A DNA stretch of 47,580 bases from Nitrospira sp. (GCA_005116885.1 SWDP01000002.1:245671-293250), one strand, 5' to 3'; counted from the first letter of the stretch, positions 8,489 through 17,369 are shown. Made by a program: numbers and translations. Notes: a model not told the origin generated them from the letters alone.

Positions 8489-10033
8489 TCACAAGGTCCG
8501 CCAGGTTCGTCCATCCTTTTCAATGAGCCGATCAGCCTCGACCGGTCCACAGGACCCCGCTTGGTATTCGGGCAGCCATCGCAACCCTTGCCGCTGCCAT
8601 CCTTCTAGAATCTTCGTCACCCAAGCCCAGGATGCTTCAACGGCGTCACGTCGCATGAACCGGGAGGCATCACCGGCCATCACATCTAGAAGCAGTCGCT
8701 CGTAGGCCTCTGGTGATGGTCGTCCGAAGACATCGCTGTATTGAAAGTCCATTTCTACCGGGTGCGTTTGTGCGCGCGTGCCCGGCACGCGCGAGACGAT
8801 GCGGAGAGAGAGGCCTTCCTCGGGCTGGATACGTAACGCCAACACATTCGGCGGTTGAGGTTGCTGTGTATTGGTGTTGAACAGGATGTGCGGAATGTCC
8901 TTAAATTGTACCGCAATCTCGCTGGCGCGATGAGGGAGTGCTTTCCCGGTGCGCAGATAAAAGGGCACGCCGTCCCAGCGCCAGTTTTCCACGAAACATT
9001 TGAGTGCGACATAGGTTTCGGTTTTGGAATCGGGATGAATTCCGTTCTCGCGGCGATATCCTGGAATGGGCGTGCCATGGGCTGTCCCTTCACTGTATTG
9101 GGCTCTGACGGTGACGTGTTCAACATCCTGATCGGTGATAGGCCTGAGACAGCGGAGGACTTCCATTTTCGCGTTGCGCACCACATCCGGATCAAGCGAG
9201 TAGGGGGGCTCCATCGCCACCAAACAGAGCAGCTGCAACATGTGATTCTGTACCATATCGCGCAATGCACCGGCCTCTTCGTAATAACTCGCTCTGGTCC
9301 CGACGCCTTCCGCTTCGCTCACCGTGATCTGCACATGATCGATATACTTGTGGTTCCAGATCGGTTCGAAGATGCTGTTGGCGAACCGGACGACCATCAA
9401 GTTTTGAACCGTTTCTTTTCCTAGATAATGGTCGATTCGGAAAATCTGCGATTCGTCAAACACACGTCCTGTCACGCGGTTGATGGCCTGGGCAGAGGCC
9501 AAATCGCGGCCGACCGGCTTTTCGACGATGATGCGGGCATAGGGCATATGCGATTCCGGCTTCGTGGCTAATCCCGCTTGCTCAAGCCCCTCACACACGG
9601 ATGCAAATGAACTCGGGGGGATGCTCAAATAGAAAATTCGGTTGCCGGGTAACTGTAGATTACGTTCTATGTCTTCTGCTCGGGTCTTCAGCCTGGCATA
9701 GGTGTTCGGGTCATCATTTCCTCCCGTCACATAAAAGAGGTGTGGCGCAAAGTCCTTCCACTTGTCCTCTGCCAAGGCTTGCCGAGAATGTGAGATGACG
9801 CCGTCTCGAACTGTTGCACGAAACTCCTCGTCGGTCATCGCTGTGCGGCCCAAGCCAATCACGGCATAGTTCGGAGGGAGAAGGCCATCGAGGAGTAAGT
9901 TATAGAGGGCAGGAATCAAACGCCGACGCGCCAGATCGCCGGAACCGCCAAAGATGACGAGGGTACAGGGTTCGACAGGGGGAATCGTTTCCTGTGAAGG
10001 CCTAATATCGATACGTGAGCTATTCGGTGGCAT
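8489..10033 (-). CDS. zwf: glucose-6-phosphate 1-dehydrogenase
   Basis: This enzyme oxidises glucose 6-phosphate to 6-phosphogluconolactone with NAD(P)+, the entry step of the oxidative pentose phosphate pathway. At 514 aa it has the family length. The nucleotide-binding loop FGGSGDLA lies at residues 28-35, the active-site signature RIDHYLGKE is intact, and IIVEKPVGRD and YLRTGKALPHRA are conserved. ATG 10033 has GGAG 6-9 nt upstream. It follows gnd by 12 bp on the same strand, so the first and third pathway steps are co-transcribed. The 6-phosphogluconolactonase is not here. Confidence 0.97.
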   Translation of the reverse strand: MPPNSSRIDIRPSQETIPPVEPCTLVIFGGSGDLARRRLIPALYNLLLDGLLPPNYAVIGLGRTAMTDEEFRATVRDGVISHSRQALAEDKWKDFAPHLFYVTGGNDDPNTYARLKTRAEDIERNLQLPGNRIFYLSIPPSSFASVCEGLEQAGLATKPESHMPYARIIVEKPVGRDLASAQAINRVTGRVFDESQIFRIDHYLGKETVQNLMVVRFANSIFEPIWNHKYIDHVQITVSEAEGVGTRASYYEEAGALRDMVQNHMLQLLCLVAMEPPYSLDPDVVRNAKMEVLRCLRPITDQDVEHVTVRAQYSEGTAHGTPIPGYRRENGIHPDSKTETYVALKCFVENWRWDGVPFYLRTGKALPHRASEIAVQFKDIPHILFNTNTQQPQPPNVLALRIQPEEGLSLRIVSRVPGTRAQTHPVEMDFQYSDVFGRPSPEAYERLLLDVMAGDASRFMRRDAVEASWAWVTKILEGWQRQGLRWLPEYQAGSCGPVEADRLIEKDGRTWRTL

Positions 10034-10045
10034 AGGGCTCCAGGG

Positions 10046-10939
10046 TTATCGGCGAACCGCGTGGCCGCCAAAGGCATTTCGCAACGCGGCCAGCATCTTT
10101 TCCGCAAAGGATTCGCTCTGCCTCGATCGGAATCGAGTGAACAATGCCGTCGTGAGCGTCGGGACTGGCACATCCTTCTCGATCGCATCGGCGATCATCC
10201 AGCGACCCTCACCGGAGTCCTGCACATAGCCCTTCAACTGTTCCAGCCGCGGATCCTCTTTCAAGGCACCGGCCGCCAGTTCCAAGAGCCAGGAGCGGAC
10301 GACGCTGCCGTGCATCCAAAGGTCTGCGATCTTGGCAAGATTGAGCTTGTAGTCGCTTTTCGCCATCAGCTCAAAGCCCTCCGCATATCCCTGCATCATG
10401 CTATATTCGATTCCGTTATGCACCATTTTCACGTAATGTCCGGCGCCGACTCCGCCGACGTGAGCCCACCCTTGTTCGGGCGCCAGCGTCGTGAAGATCG
10501 GTGCGAGTTGTTTCACCGGCGCCTCGTCGCCACCGACCATCAGGCAGTAACCGATCTTCAACCCCCAAATGCCTCCGCTGGTTCCAGCATCGACATAATG
10601 CAGCTGTTTTTTCTTGAGGTCCCCGGCCCGTCGAACATCGTCGTGAAATCTGGTGTTGCCGCCATCGATGACCGTGTCGCCAGGGTGGAGCAGCGCCGCA
10701 ACGGCCTGAACGGTTTCCTCCGTCGGCGCGCCGGATGGGACCATAATCCAGACTGCGCGTGGGCCTTTGAGTTGGCCGACGAGGTCGGCTAACGAAGAGG
10801 CGCCGATACAGCCAGCGCTCTCGGCCTGTTTGATCAGATCTGCCGATCGATCATAGACCACCACCCGATGCCGGTCACGTTGTAATCGAGTGACCATGTT
10901 CATACCCATTTTCCCAAGTCCGATAAACCCGATTTCCAT
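10046..10939 (-). CDS. gnd: 6-phosphogluconate dehydrogenase (decarboxylating), short GndA type
   Basis: This enzyme converts 6-phosphogluconate to ribulose 5-phosphate and CO2. The 297-aa product belongs to the short class, about 300 aa, rather than the 470-aa enterobacterial class. The Rossmann motif GFIGLGKMGMNM begins at residue 4, with VIDGGNTRFHDD, the substrate segment DAGTSGGIWGLKIGYCLMVGG and the catalytic Lys region HYVKMVHNGIEY downstream. The start is ATG 10939, preceded by AAGGAG at 6 nt; a longer reading frame upstream to 11146 has no family similarity. It forms an operon with zwf. Confidence 0.96.
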   Translation of the reverse strand: MEIGFIGLGKMGMNMVTRLQRDRHRVVVYDRSADLIKQAESAGCIGASSLADLVGQLKGPRAVWIMVPSGAPTEETVQAVAALLHPGDTVIDGGNTRFHDDVRRAGDLKKKQLHYVDAGTSGGIWGLKIGYCLMVGGDEAPVKQLAPIFTTLAPEQGWAHVGGVGAGHYVKMVHNGIEYSMMQGYAEGFELMAKSDYKLNLAKIADLWMHGSVVRSWLLELAAGALKEDPRLEQLKGYVQDSGEGRWMIADAIEKDVPVPTLTTALFTRFRSRQSESFAEKMLAALRNAFGGHAVRR

Positions 10940-11188
10940 AGCGACTCCTTCTTTTAGGATACTGAAAAAATCTGGCTGTGTCCGGCGAGGCTCAGGTTCG
11001 TCACTTAATGAGTCCGATCTTCGCGTTCCCGTGACCTCTATTTTAGCCTTCAGCAGAAGTGGCGGCCTGCCTGACGCTATTGCAGAGAGCAGGATTACCG
11101 AGAGGCGTTGTCCTCTCTTCACACCAGTAGAATGAATGGCCGACAAGCCGTATGCAACCGCAGTCAGACAACCGATCCGGGAATCCTG

Positions 11189-11974
11189 TTAGTCGATCCT
11201 GGCAGGATTCGGTACGTCCTTAAAAAGAGTATCGGCAAGATCGCGGCCAAAGTTGAGTCGTTCCGGTAAAGTAGCGGCAGTCAAGAACCGCCCGGCTAAG
11301 TCACCCAGCCCTGCATCGCGGGAGGCGATGAACTTTGGCGCGTCACTTGGTGCGGTCAGCCAGAAGCCCCGTAGCCGGAAGAATGCGGTGATAATGTCAT
11401 CGAAGAAGATCGAGAGGAGATACTGGGCCGTCGCCGGCTTATCTGCAAGATCCCTTGCTTTTCCCAATACATGGAAACATTCCGCTTTCATCCGAATCTG
11501 TTCATTAATGCTGACAGGAGGCGGCCCTTGTCTGAATCGTTGGTTGGCGCGGTCGATTACCCTGGCCCCGATGTTGTCGTGATCGAAGAGGATGCGGGCT
11601 TTCCGCAAGAGAGATGGGAGGCGCGGCGAGTAGGGAAGATCCTCCTCAAATTCCTGGTGCCCGCGATAGCGGATGTCGGCGAGGCGGTCGGCAACACGGA
11701 CGATCTCGTGGCCGTCGGCTTGTCCTTTTACGAGCGCAATGAGGTCGATGTCGCTGTGCGTCGTAATCGCGCGCCGAACGCTGGACCCCACCAGAATGAC
11801 AGTGACGAGATCTCCCCCGCGGCGGCCACGAACGTGGCGCAAGGCCACTGTGACAAGCTCTTCGAACCCCGGCTCTTCTATCGGATCCGGCTGTTCAGGC
11901 GGTTCTGGTATCGCCAGGAGTTCTGCCTGCAATTCTTCTGATGTCGGGGTAGGGTGGGTGGCGGGGCTATCCAT
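11189..11974 (-). CDS. nucleotidyltransferase-domain protein
   Basis: This is a 261-aa protein. The pol-beta-type nucleotidyltransferase signature is seen as ILVGSSVRRAITTHSDIDLIAL near residues 60-82, with the GS pair and the DxD metal ligands. The C-terminal half (residues 150-261) is helical, with KAECFHVLGKARDL and LSIFFDDIITAFFRLRGFW, and resembles substrate-binding or HEPN-like helices. Such proteins transfer nucleotides to small molecules, RNA or proteins; the target here is unknown. The start ATG 11974 follows GGGAG and lies 2 bp after the stop of the 75-aa gene upstream, so the two are likely translated together. Confidence 0.8.
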   Translation of the reverse strand: MDSPATHPTPTSEELQAELLAIPEPPEQPDPIEEPGFEELVTVALRHVRGRRGGDLVTVILVGSSVRRAITTHSDIDLIALVKGQADGHEIVRVADRLADIRYRGHQEFEEDLPYSPRLPSLLRKARILFDHDNIGARVIDRANQRFRQGPPPVSINEQIRMKAECFHVLGKARDLADKPATAQYLLSIFFDDIITAFFRLRGFWLTAPSDAPKFIASRDAGLGDLAGRFLTAATLPERLNFGRDLADTLFKDVPNPARID

Positions 11975-11976
11975 GT

Positions 11977-12204
11977 TTAGGCTCCCTGTATACGCTGAAT
12001 GTGTTGTGGGAGCGATTCCAGCCAGTCCTCGAACGGTTGGTTTGCATCAACGGTGATTTCCAACTTGCCATTGGTCAATCGCCTGACGACACCTGGACTT
12101 TCCGGGGACAACGGGATCTCGACCCACTCGCGGCTCAGCCCAAGCGAGTCGGTGACCCCAAGGATTCGGCTGATATGTGCGAACGATACCACGTCGATCG
12201 GCAT
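11977..12204 (-). CDS. hypothetical 75-aa protein coupled to the nucleotidyltransferase
   Basis: I do not recognise this 75-aa protein. It starts at ATG 12204 with GGAGACTCA directly upstream, and its stop is 2 bp before the nucleotidyltransferase start. The sequence is mixed alpha/beta with a basic centre (VVRRLTNGKLEITV) and no membrane segment. The tight spacing recalls two-gene nucleotidyltransferase modules such as MNT/HEPN, but this protein lacks the HEPN RX4-6H motif, so I do not call it a toxin or antitoxin. Confidence 0.7.
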   Translation of the reverse strand: MPIDVVSFAHISRILGVTDSLGLSREWVEIPLSPESPGVVRRLTNGKLEITVDANQPFEDWLESLPQHIQRIQGA

Positions 12205-12334
12205 TGAGTCTCCATTCGCGGCATTCTAGATTTCAGTGCGATCAGTGTCAATGAGAGGGTGCTAGGCCCTTTGTGATGATACGCGGTTTTCTTGCACGGC
12301 CGATGGCCAGGGGAAGGAAGCGCGGGGTCAGAGG

Positions 12335-13366
12335 CTAGCCTCCCAACACACGGGTAAAAATAGTGCAGGCCTCTTCAACCATGGCACTGGAGATATCTAA
12401 ATGGGTGACGGCTCGAAAGCTGTTATCGCCGATAGCATTGATTAAGAGCCCCTCCTGTTTTAATGCGGCCACGATGGCTGATGGGCTCAGGCGGTGGCCG
12501 ATCACTCCAAATATGACGATGTTCGTATCGACATCTTGAGGAGTAATCCTGACCGAGGGAATGTGCTGTAGCTGTCGCGCCAGCCGCTTGGCATGGTCAT
12601 GATCCTCTTTCAGTCTCCCAAGATTATGCTCGATCGCATAGATGCCGGCCGCTGCGAGGACGCCGGCCTGCCGCATGGCACCGCCGTACATACGCCGAAA
12701 ACGTTTGGCTCTATCGAGCAGAGTCAGATCATTCATTAATAAGAGTGAGCCGGCCGGCGCCCCCAGTCCTTTCGAGAGACAGACCGACAGGGTGTCAAAA
12801 TGCTGGGCATACGAGGCCGGCGGTAGGGTGGTGGCCGCGATGGCATTGAATAGCCGTGCGCCGTCCAAATGCATGGGGATGCCATGGGTGGACGCCACTG
12901 TTCGAATCCGTTCAATTGTCGCGAGGGGATAAATTGTCCCGCCGCCGCTGTTATGGGTGTTCTCCAGGCAGATCAGCCCCGTTTGAACCGTGTGTGGTTC
13001 TTTGGGGCGTATGGCTGCCTCAACCTGTTCGGATGAAATGAGACCGCGGTTCCCTTGGACCCAATGAAGCTGTACCCCTGCCAGTGCTCCGGCCGCACCC
13101 TGTTCATATCGGACGATATGCGCGGTGCTTTCGACGATGACTTCTTGGCCTGGTTGTGTGTGGAGGCGAATGGCAAGTTGATTGCCCATCGTGCCGGACG
13201 GCACAAACAGCGCGGCCTTTTTCCCAAACATCGCGGCCGCCATCTCTTGAAGGCGATTGACGGTGGGATCTTCACCGTAGACATCGTCCCCCACGTCCGC
13301 ACGTGCCATGGCTTGTCGCATGGCGTCAGTGGGTTTCGTGACCGTATCGCTGCGCAGGTCGATCAT
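12335..13366 (-). CDS. ltaE: low-specificity L-threonine aldolase
   Basis: This PLP enzyme cleaves threonine or allo-threonine to glycine and acetaldehyde. The 343-aa product begins with [12 protein letters not shown], the classic N terminus of the family, followed by [14 protein letters not shown]. The PLP-binding lysine lies in [16 protein letters not shown], and [10 protein letters not shown] supplies the cofactor Asp and Arg. I chose ATG 13366 because the family starts there; in-frame upstream codons add unrelated residues. No good ribosome site is visible. It diverges from the proA-like gene across about 340 bp. Confidence 0.93.
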   Translation of the reverse strand: MIDLRSDTVTKPTDAMRQAMARADVGDDVYGEDPTVNRLQEMAAAMFGKKAALFVPSGTMGNQLAIRLHTQPGQEVIVESTAHIVRYEQGAAGALAGVQLHWVQGNRGLISSEQVEAAIRPKEPHTVQTGLICLENTHNSGGGTIYPLATIERIRTVASTHGIPMHLDGARLFNAIAATTLPPASYAQHFDTLSVCLSKGLGAPAGSLLLMNDLTLLDRAKRFRRMYGGAMRQAGVLAAAGIYAIEHNLGRLKEDHDHAKRLARQLQHIPSVRITPQDVDTNIVIFGVIGHRLSPSAIVAALKQEGLLINAIGDNSFRAVTHLDISSAMVEEACTIFTRVLGG

Positions 13367-13620
13367 TAGGCGTTCGTGAGCATACCACAAGATTGTGTGT
13401 ATGGGGCATACTAGCAAATTTTCTCTGTAGAGGGAGAATTGATCGCGGCAGGATGCGGGGTGTAGGGAGTGGTGTCGTGACGTGTTTCCATCGGCGGCAA
13501 TATCTGGGCGACGAATAGACTGGCGCTCTCATCGATCTTGCGGTTAATGTTAGACGAGGTTGATGCAGGCCCTGTGCTTCCGACGCGCGCAGTCGGACGT
13601 ATCTGATCACCCACCCCTGC

Positions 13621-13650
13621 TTTACGTGAAAAAAAACCGCATGCTATAGT
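13621..13650 (+). promoter_or_regulatory. candidate sigma-70 promoter of the proA-like gene
   Basis: The 338-bp gap between divergent ltaE and the proA-like gene holds no gene that I can support. A -35-like TTTACG (13621-13626), an 18-bp spacer and a -10-like TATAGT (13645-13650) lie 55 bp before the proA-like start. The -35 match is weak. Confidence 0.4.
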
Positions 13651-13704
13651 CCGATGTCGATTGTGCTGTGATGACGGTGTAGCCTCACGTTTACGAGGGT
13701 TAAG

Positions 13705-15069
13705 ATGCATGAAGTTCCAGTGAAGATTTATCTCGATAGACTCTTGAAAGACTGTAAAAATACCGCGAGGTCACTCGCGCTTCTCTCCGGCCCGGTCAAA
13801 GAGAAAGCGTTACGTGCGATGGCTGATCGATTGGCGGTCGACGAAGAGAAGATTCTCGCGGCGAACGAAAAAGATGTGGATGCGGTTGGGAAATCCTTCG
13901 AGGCTGATGTCATCAAGGATCGGATGAAGGCCGCGGTGGCTCGCTTGCGTATGACGGCAAGCGATATTAAGGAGATGGTGGATCGTCTTCGTCTGATCGC
14001 AGATCTGCCGGATCCGGTTGGTACCGTCACCTCGCGAGGCGAACGACCGGACGGACTACAAGTAAGTCGTGTCCGAGTTCCGATCGGGGTAATCGGGGTG
14101 GTATCGGAATTGAGTCCGCTTATCACAGTGGAGTCGATCGCACTCTGCTTTAAGTCTGGTAACCTCTGTGTCTTTCGTGGCGCTCCGGAGTGGGGTCTGA
14201 CACAGCAGGCTATTGGAGTTGGGCTTCGCGAAGCCGCGGAGCAAAGTGGGGTGTTGGTCGGCGCATGGATTATCATCGAGCGTCCTGAAAAAGAGGTGGC
14301 AGTCGAGCTGATTCGGTCGGGAAAAAGCCTTGATGCGATTATCCCGCGAGGCGGGGCGGGTCTCAGAAGATCCGTTGTGGAGCAGGCGAAGATGCCGGTG
14401 CTGTGCCACGACGGGGGGCTCACGCAGATGTACGTGGATGCCGACACGGATCTGCCGATGGCTCAGAATGTGGCGATCAACTCCAAAGTACAGAAAGTTA
14501 TGGCATCGAACTCGCTCGATACGTTACTGGTGCAACAGGTGATTGGACGGCAGTTTTTGCCGCCGCTGGTGAATCGTATGCTGGAAGAATTTAAGATCGA
14601 GGTTCGGGCCTGTCCGAAGACCATGGCCCTCATGGGGCAAATGGCGATGACGGGACACGCCTCGATCATCCCGGCGAAAGAGGAGGACTGTGATACCCAA
14701 TTTCAGTCGCCTGTGTTGGCCGTCAAAATGGTTGCGGATTTGGATGAAGCGTTGGCGCACATTGTGGCGCATGGCCCCTGCCTCACCGCCGTCATCGCCA
14801 CCACGAGCTATGAGTCGGCTTTGCAGTTTACGCGGGAGGTCGATGCCAGCGCGGTGTTCGTCAATGCGTCGTCTCGGCTCAATGCCGGTGACAGCTACGG
14901 GATGGGCGCCGATGTTGGGCTTAGCGGCTCACGTCTTCATGCCAAGGGCCCGATCGGTCTTGAACAGCTGACCTGTGAAAAGTATGTCGCCTTTGGTTCG
15001 GGCCAACTACGCTATCCGCATCCCGTGCCGGAGGCATATTTTGACGCGATCATGCTGAAAAGGCCGTAA
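13705..15069 (+). CDS. ProA-like (glutamate-5-semialdehyde dehydrogenase family) protein lacking the catalytic Cys
   Basis: This 454-aa protein aligns with gamma-glutamyl phosphate reductase along its whole length. It has RVPIGVIGV, ALCFKSGNLCVFRG, IPRGGAGL, a VDADTDLPMAQNVAINSKVQ block and the C-terminal GADVGLSGSRLHAKGPIGLE. ProA reduces glutamyl 5-phosphate in proline synthesis, using a cysteine that follows NAKVQRP (E. coli reads RPSTCNT). Here the equivalent segment is KVMASNSLDTLL, with S268 where the catalytic cysteine should be, and YEARPN has become SELSPL. I infer a divergent paralogue that may not be an active dehydrogenase. proB is not adjacent. The product is about 35 aa longer than E. 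coli ProA. Confidence 0.82.
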   Translation: MHEVPVKIYLDRLLKDCKNTARSLALLSGPVKEKALRAMADRLAVDEEKILAANEKDVDAVGKSFEADVIKDRMKAAVARLRMTASDIKEMVDRLRLIADLPDPVGTVTSRGERPDGLQVSRVRVPIGVIGVVSELSPLITVESIALCFKSGNLCVFRGAPEWGLTQQAIGVGLREAAEQSGVLVGAWIIIERPEKEVAVELIRSGKSLDAIIPRGGAGLRRSVVEQAKMPVLCHDGGLTQMYVDADTDLPMAQNVAINSKVQKVMASNSLDTLLVQQVIGRQFLPPLVNRMLEEFKIEVRACPKTMALMGQMAMTGHASIIPAKEEDCDTQFQSPVLAVKMVADLDEALAHIVAHGPCLTAVIATTSYESALQFTREVDASAVFVNASSRLNAGDSYGMGADVGLSGSRLHAKGPIGLEQLTCEKYVAFGSGQLRYPHPVPEAYFDAIMLKRP

Positions 15070-15070
15070 G

Positions 15071-15170
15071 CGCCTGCTGATAAGGCTCTCCAGCTTCGTT
15101 CTCAGTCGTTCGAACCACTCACGTACCCTCACCGCGTACGCTTCGTAGTTCGCACTCCTTGCGGCCTCGA
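15071..15170. repeat. candidate interspersed intergenic repeat
   Basis: The roughly 100 bp after the proA-like stop look like a compact intergenic element rather than a coding sequence. It contains short palindromic pieces such as CGTACCCTCACCGCGTACG and dense CG-rich words. From memory it resembles intergenic repeats of Nitrospira genomes, but only one copy is in this window, so repetition is not demonstrated here. Confidence 0.3.
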
Positions 15171-15208
15171 TGGAAATCGGTTTGACCTGGTGTGGCGAGG
15201 TCCCATCA

Positions 15209-16396
15209 ATGACGAATAACGCACTGCGACAATCGCTTCACTTGCACATGGCCCGGTGGGGTCTCAAACGATTTACGTCCGACGCGGACTATTTCGCTTG
15301 GCAGCGGATAGAGCTGTCTTCTTCGGATCTGATTCAACTCAGAAAAGTAGTTGCGCAAAAGCACGAAGGGGGGCATCTCGATGAAGTTGCCTTCTACGAC
15401 CGGAGTGCTCAGCCGCAGATTCTTCCGGTCCTCTACAGTCAGCGCTACGAGTACTATATCGAGGTCGGTTCACGTGTGGCGGCATGTCTCGGAGATGCCG
15501 CCCACATTCTTGACTTCGGCTGTGGAGTCGGAATTCTGACAACCTTCTATGCGGCACAATATCCTGAGAAACAGTTTCTTGGCGTCGATCGTTCACCGGC
15601 ATCGATTGCGGTCGCACGGGAGAGAGCCCAAGGTCTTGGCCTGGGCAATCTCCGGTTCGAGTGTGTCGATGTCGAGTTACAACCCATTGCGGGATCGCAG
15701 GATCTGATTGTTGCCACCCATTCGCTGGTGCAGGCTGAGCAGGACCCGGGGATTCCAAGTCAGAATTGGCAGACGTTCGAACGTACGCATGATTCGAAGC
15801 AGCAGGCCCTGTTTGAGCAACGAACTGGTCTCGACATTCGACTGGATCGGCTCAGCGCGTTGCTAGCCCAGAAGGGCCGCATGATTGTGTTTGAGAAAAC
15901 CCGTCAGTTGGCAAGACGAGTTCCATTGCAGCGGGCCTTGGCCGCACGAGGGCTGGGGCTGGTTGAGCAGCCTGAATTGGTTCGATACCGGCTCGTCGAA
16001 GAAGTGGCCGACGATGGCCCCTTCTATCTATTAGGGATGGAAGCGGGGAGTACGCTTCACTGGGATGAATCGCCGGAGCCAGACGAAGGCCCCCCGTGCG
16101 ATCCCATGCAGTTTAAGACCCATGCCACCGACCAGGACGCACCGCTCTATGAGAACCATGGGCCTTCCGCACAGGGTGTTTGGGAACAGCTTCACGAGAA
16201 GCGTCTACTCAAAGACACGACGCGTCAGGAATCGGATGGCCGTCAACTGCATGTCGAACTTGGGCAGGCAGAGGAGGGAGTCTATCTGTATTGTGCGAAT
16301 ACCTTTGATCAACGTCAGCTGGTTATTGTCGAACCAGCTCGCGCACTCATGTTGGAGTCGTACTATCGGCAGATTGTGGAAGGTGCATCTGGCTAG
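15209..16396 (+). CDS. class I SAM-dependent methyltransferase
   Basis: This is a 395-aa protein. Residues of about 105-180 hold a Rossmann-type SAM site: ILDFGCGVGILTTFYA (motif I), LGVDRSPASIAVARERA (the acidic residue binding the SAM ribose) and FECVDVE. About 100 residues precede this core and the last 110 form an acidic tail that I do not recognise. I chose ATG 15209 (MTNNALRQ) because GAGG lies 8 nt upstream; the in-frame ATG 15170 has no ribosome site and would begin inside the repeat-like element. The substrate is unknown. The stop overlaps the end of the convergent toxin gene by 4 bp. Confidence 0.82.
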   Translation: MTNNALRQSLHLHMARWGLKRFTSDADYFAWQRIELSSSDLIQLRKVVAQKHEGGHLDEVAFYDRSAQPQILPVLYSQRYEYYIEVGSRVAACLGDAAHILDFGCGVGILTTFYAAQYPEKQFLGVDRSPASIAVARERAQGLGLGNLRFECVDVELQPIAGSQDLIVATHSLVQAEQDPGIPSQNWQTFERTHDSKQQALFEQRTGLDIRLDRLSALLAQKGRMIVFEKTRQLARRVPLQRALAARGLGLVEQPELVRYRLVEEVADDGPFYLLGMEAGSTLHWDESPEPDEGPPCDPMQFKTHATDQDAPLYENHGPSAQGVWEQLHEKRLLKDTTRQESDGRQLHVELGQAEEGVYLYCANTFDQRQLVIVEPARALMLESYYRQIVEGASG

Positions 16397-16665
16397 GAGC
16401 CGATACGATGCTCTCTCTGCGTGCTGCATTTGATAGACAACACGAGGAGTTCGTGCCCTCGAATGACATAGATTACTCGATAGCGGTCCTCGCGAATCCG
16501 ATAGAGATGCTCCAGGCCCTCGATCTTCGTGGCGCCGGTGGGATTGGGGATGGAGCGGAGTGCAAGGAGCCGTTTTACGAGAATCGTTCGAAGAGGCTTA
16601 ACCAATGCCCCGAGTTGTTGTTCGGCTGGAGGGGCCACGTAAATTGTGGAGACGGTCCGGTGCAA
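16393..16665 (-). CDS. RelE/ParE-family toxin
   Basis: This 90-aa protein shows the RelE/ParE fold signature. It has an N-terminal AEQQLGALVKPLRTILVKRLLAL helix pair, a central ALRSIPNPTGATKIEGLEHLYRIRED segment, and the strand pair YRVIYVIRGHELLVLSI. RelE-like members cleave ribosome-bound mRNA, while ParE-like members poison gyrase; sequence alone does not decide. The start is a TTG placed immediately after the antitoxin stop (TGATTG), with GGGGG upstream inside the antitoxin gene, so translation is coupled. Confidence 0.85.
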   Translation of the reverse strand: MHRTVSTIYVAPPAEQQLGALVKPLRTILVKRLLALRSIPNPTGATKIEGLEHLYRIREDRYRVIYVIRGHELLVLSIKCSTQREHRIGS

Positions 16666-16920
16666 TCACACCCCCAATTCTTTCAATATGGCATCAAGGG
16701 CCCGAGCACCATTTTTGTTCGCTTGAGCGAGAGCGTCGCGGGCATCGACGAGATCGATACGGTTTTCCAGCGCCTCTAGGAGCCGGAGATCATTGATGGG
16801 GACTACCGCGGCGACCGCTCGGCCACGTCTACGTAACAGTACACGTTCGTTGCCGAAGGCCGCACGGTTGATTGCATCGGCAAACTCTTCTCGCTCCTTG
16901 TTGCCCGAAGGATTTCCCAT
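16666..16920 (-). CDS. Phd/YefM-family antitoxin
   Basis: This is an 84-aa protein whose N-terminal half is the Phd/YefM DNA-binding domain: REEFADAINRAAFGNERVLL, then RRRGRAVAAVVPINDLRLLEAL. The C-terminal helix (residues 55-84) would wrap the toxin. Such antitoxins neutralise the partner and repress their own operon. ATG 16920 is preceded by AGAGGTG. The toxin begins directly at its stop codon. Confidence 0.88.
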   Translation of the reverse strand: MGNPSGNKEREEFADAINRAAFGNERVLLRRRGRAVAAVVPINDLRLLEALENRIDLVDARDALAQANKNGARALDAILKELGV

Positions 16921-17125
16921 GGCGCACCTCTAGAGACAGCGTTCGGTCAGAAAAACAGATTAAGGGACTGAGCAAGCTGTACAGTGGACAGGAGACGAAG
17001 TCAATCGACGAAAATTTTCAGATACCCATTCCAATTCTTGCGTAATTGGGATATGAAGAGGGGGCGGCAATCATGTCGCAGTCCGATATTATTCATCCGT
17101 ACAGTAGCAGTAGAGGAGACACTCA

Positions 17126-17224
17126 ATGGCTAAGGGTATGACGCAGAAAAAAACGACCAAGAAGAAACCAGCCAAGAGCATGATGGAAAAGCGCGCAGAC
17201 AAGGCTGCCAAGAAGCGAGGCTAA
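17126..17224 (+). CDS. 32-aa lysine-rich small protein
   Basis: This is a very short gene with a clear ribosome site (GAGGAG, 7 nt before ATG). The product MAKGMTQKKTTKKKPAKSMM continues with 12 further residues ending in KKRG; it has 12 Lys among 32 residues. It has no hydrophobic segment. The composition recalls small basic nucleoid- or ribosome-associated peptides, and similar Lys-rich small proteins occur in other bacteria, but no function is known to me. Confidence 0.7.
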   Translation: MAKGMTQKKTTKKKPAKSMMEKRADKAAKKRG

Positions 17225-17369
17225 CGTAGCCGTCGTTCAGTCATTCCGGCCGAATCCACATCCACTCTGCCCATCGACGTGAGTCAAGCAGTAAGTTGTA
17301 CACGTTGATGGGCGTGCGCTATGGCCTTCACACCGCTCGGCCCATTTGGCCCATAGACCCGTACCCTCA

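Noticed and set aside
8855-9424. 189-aa plus-strand frame inside zwf
   Set aside because: It is a shadow of zwf, which has all family motifs on the minus strand.
13367-13704. riboswitch in the ltaE/proA-like gap
   Set aside because: No conserved core of glycine, lysine, SAM or other known riboswitches could be recognised. A plain promoter is the simpler reading.
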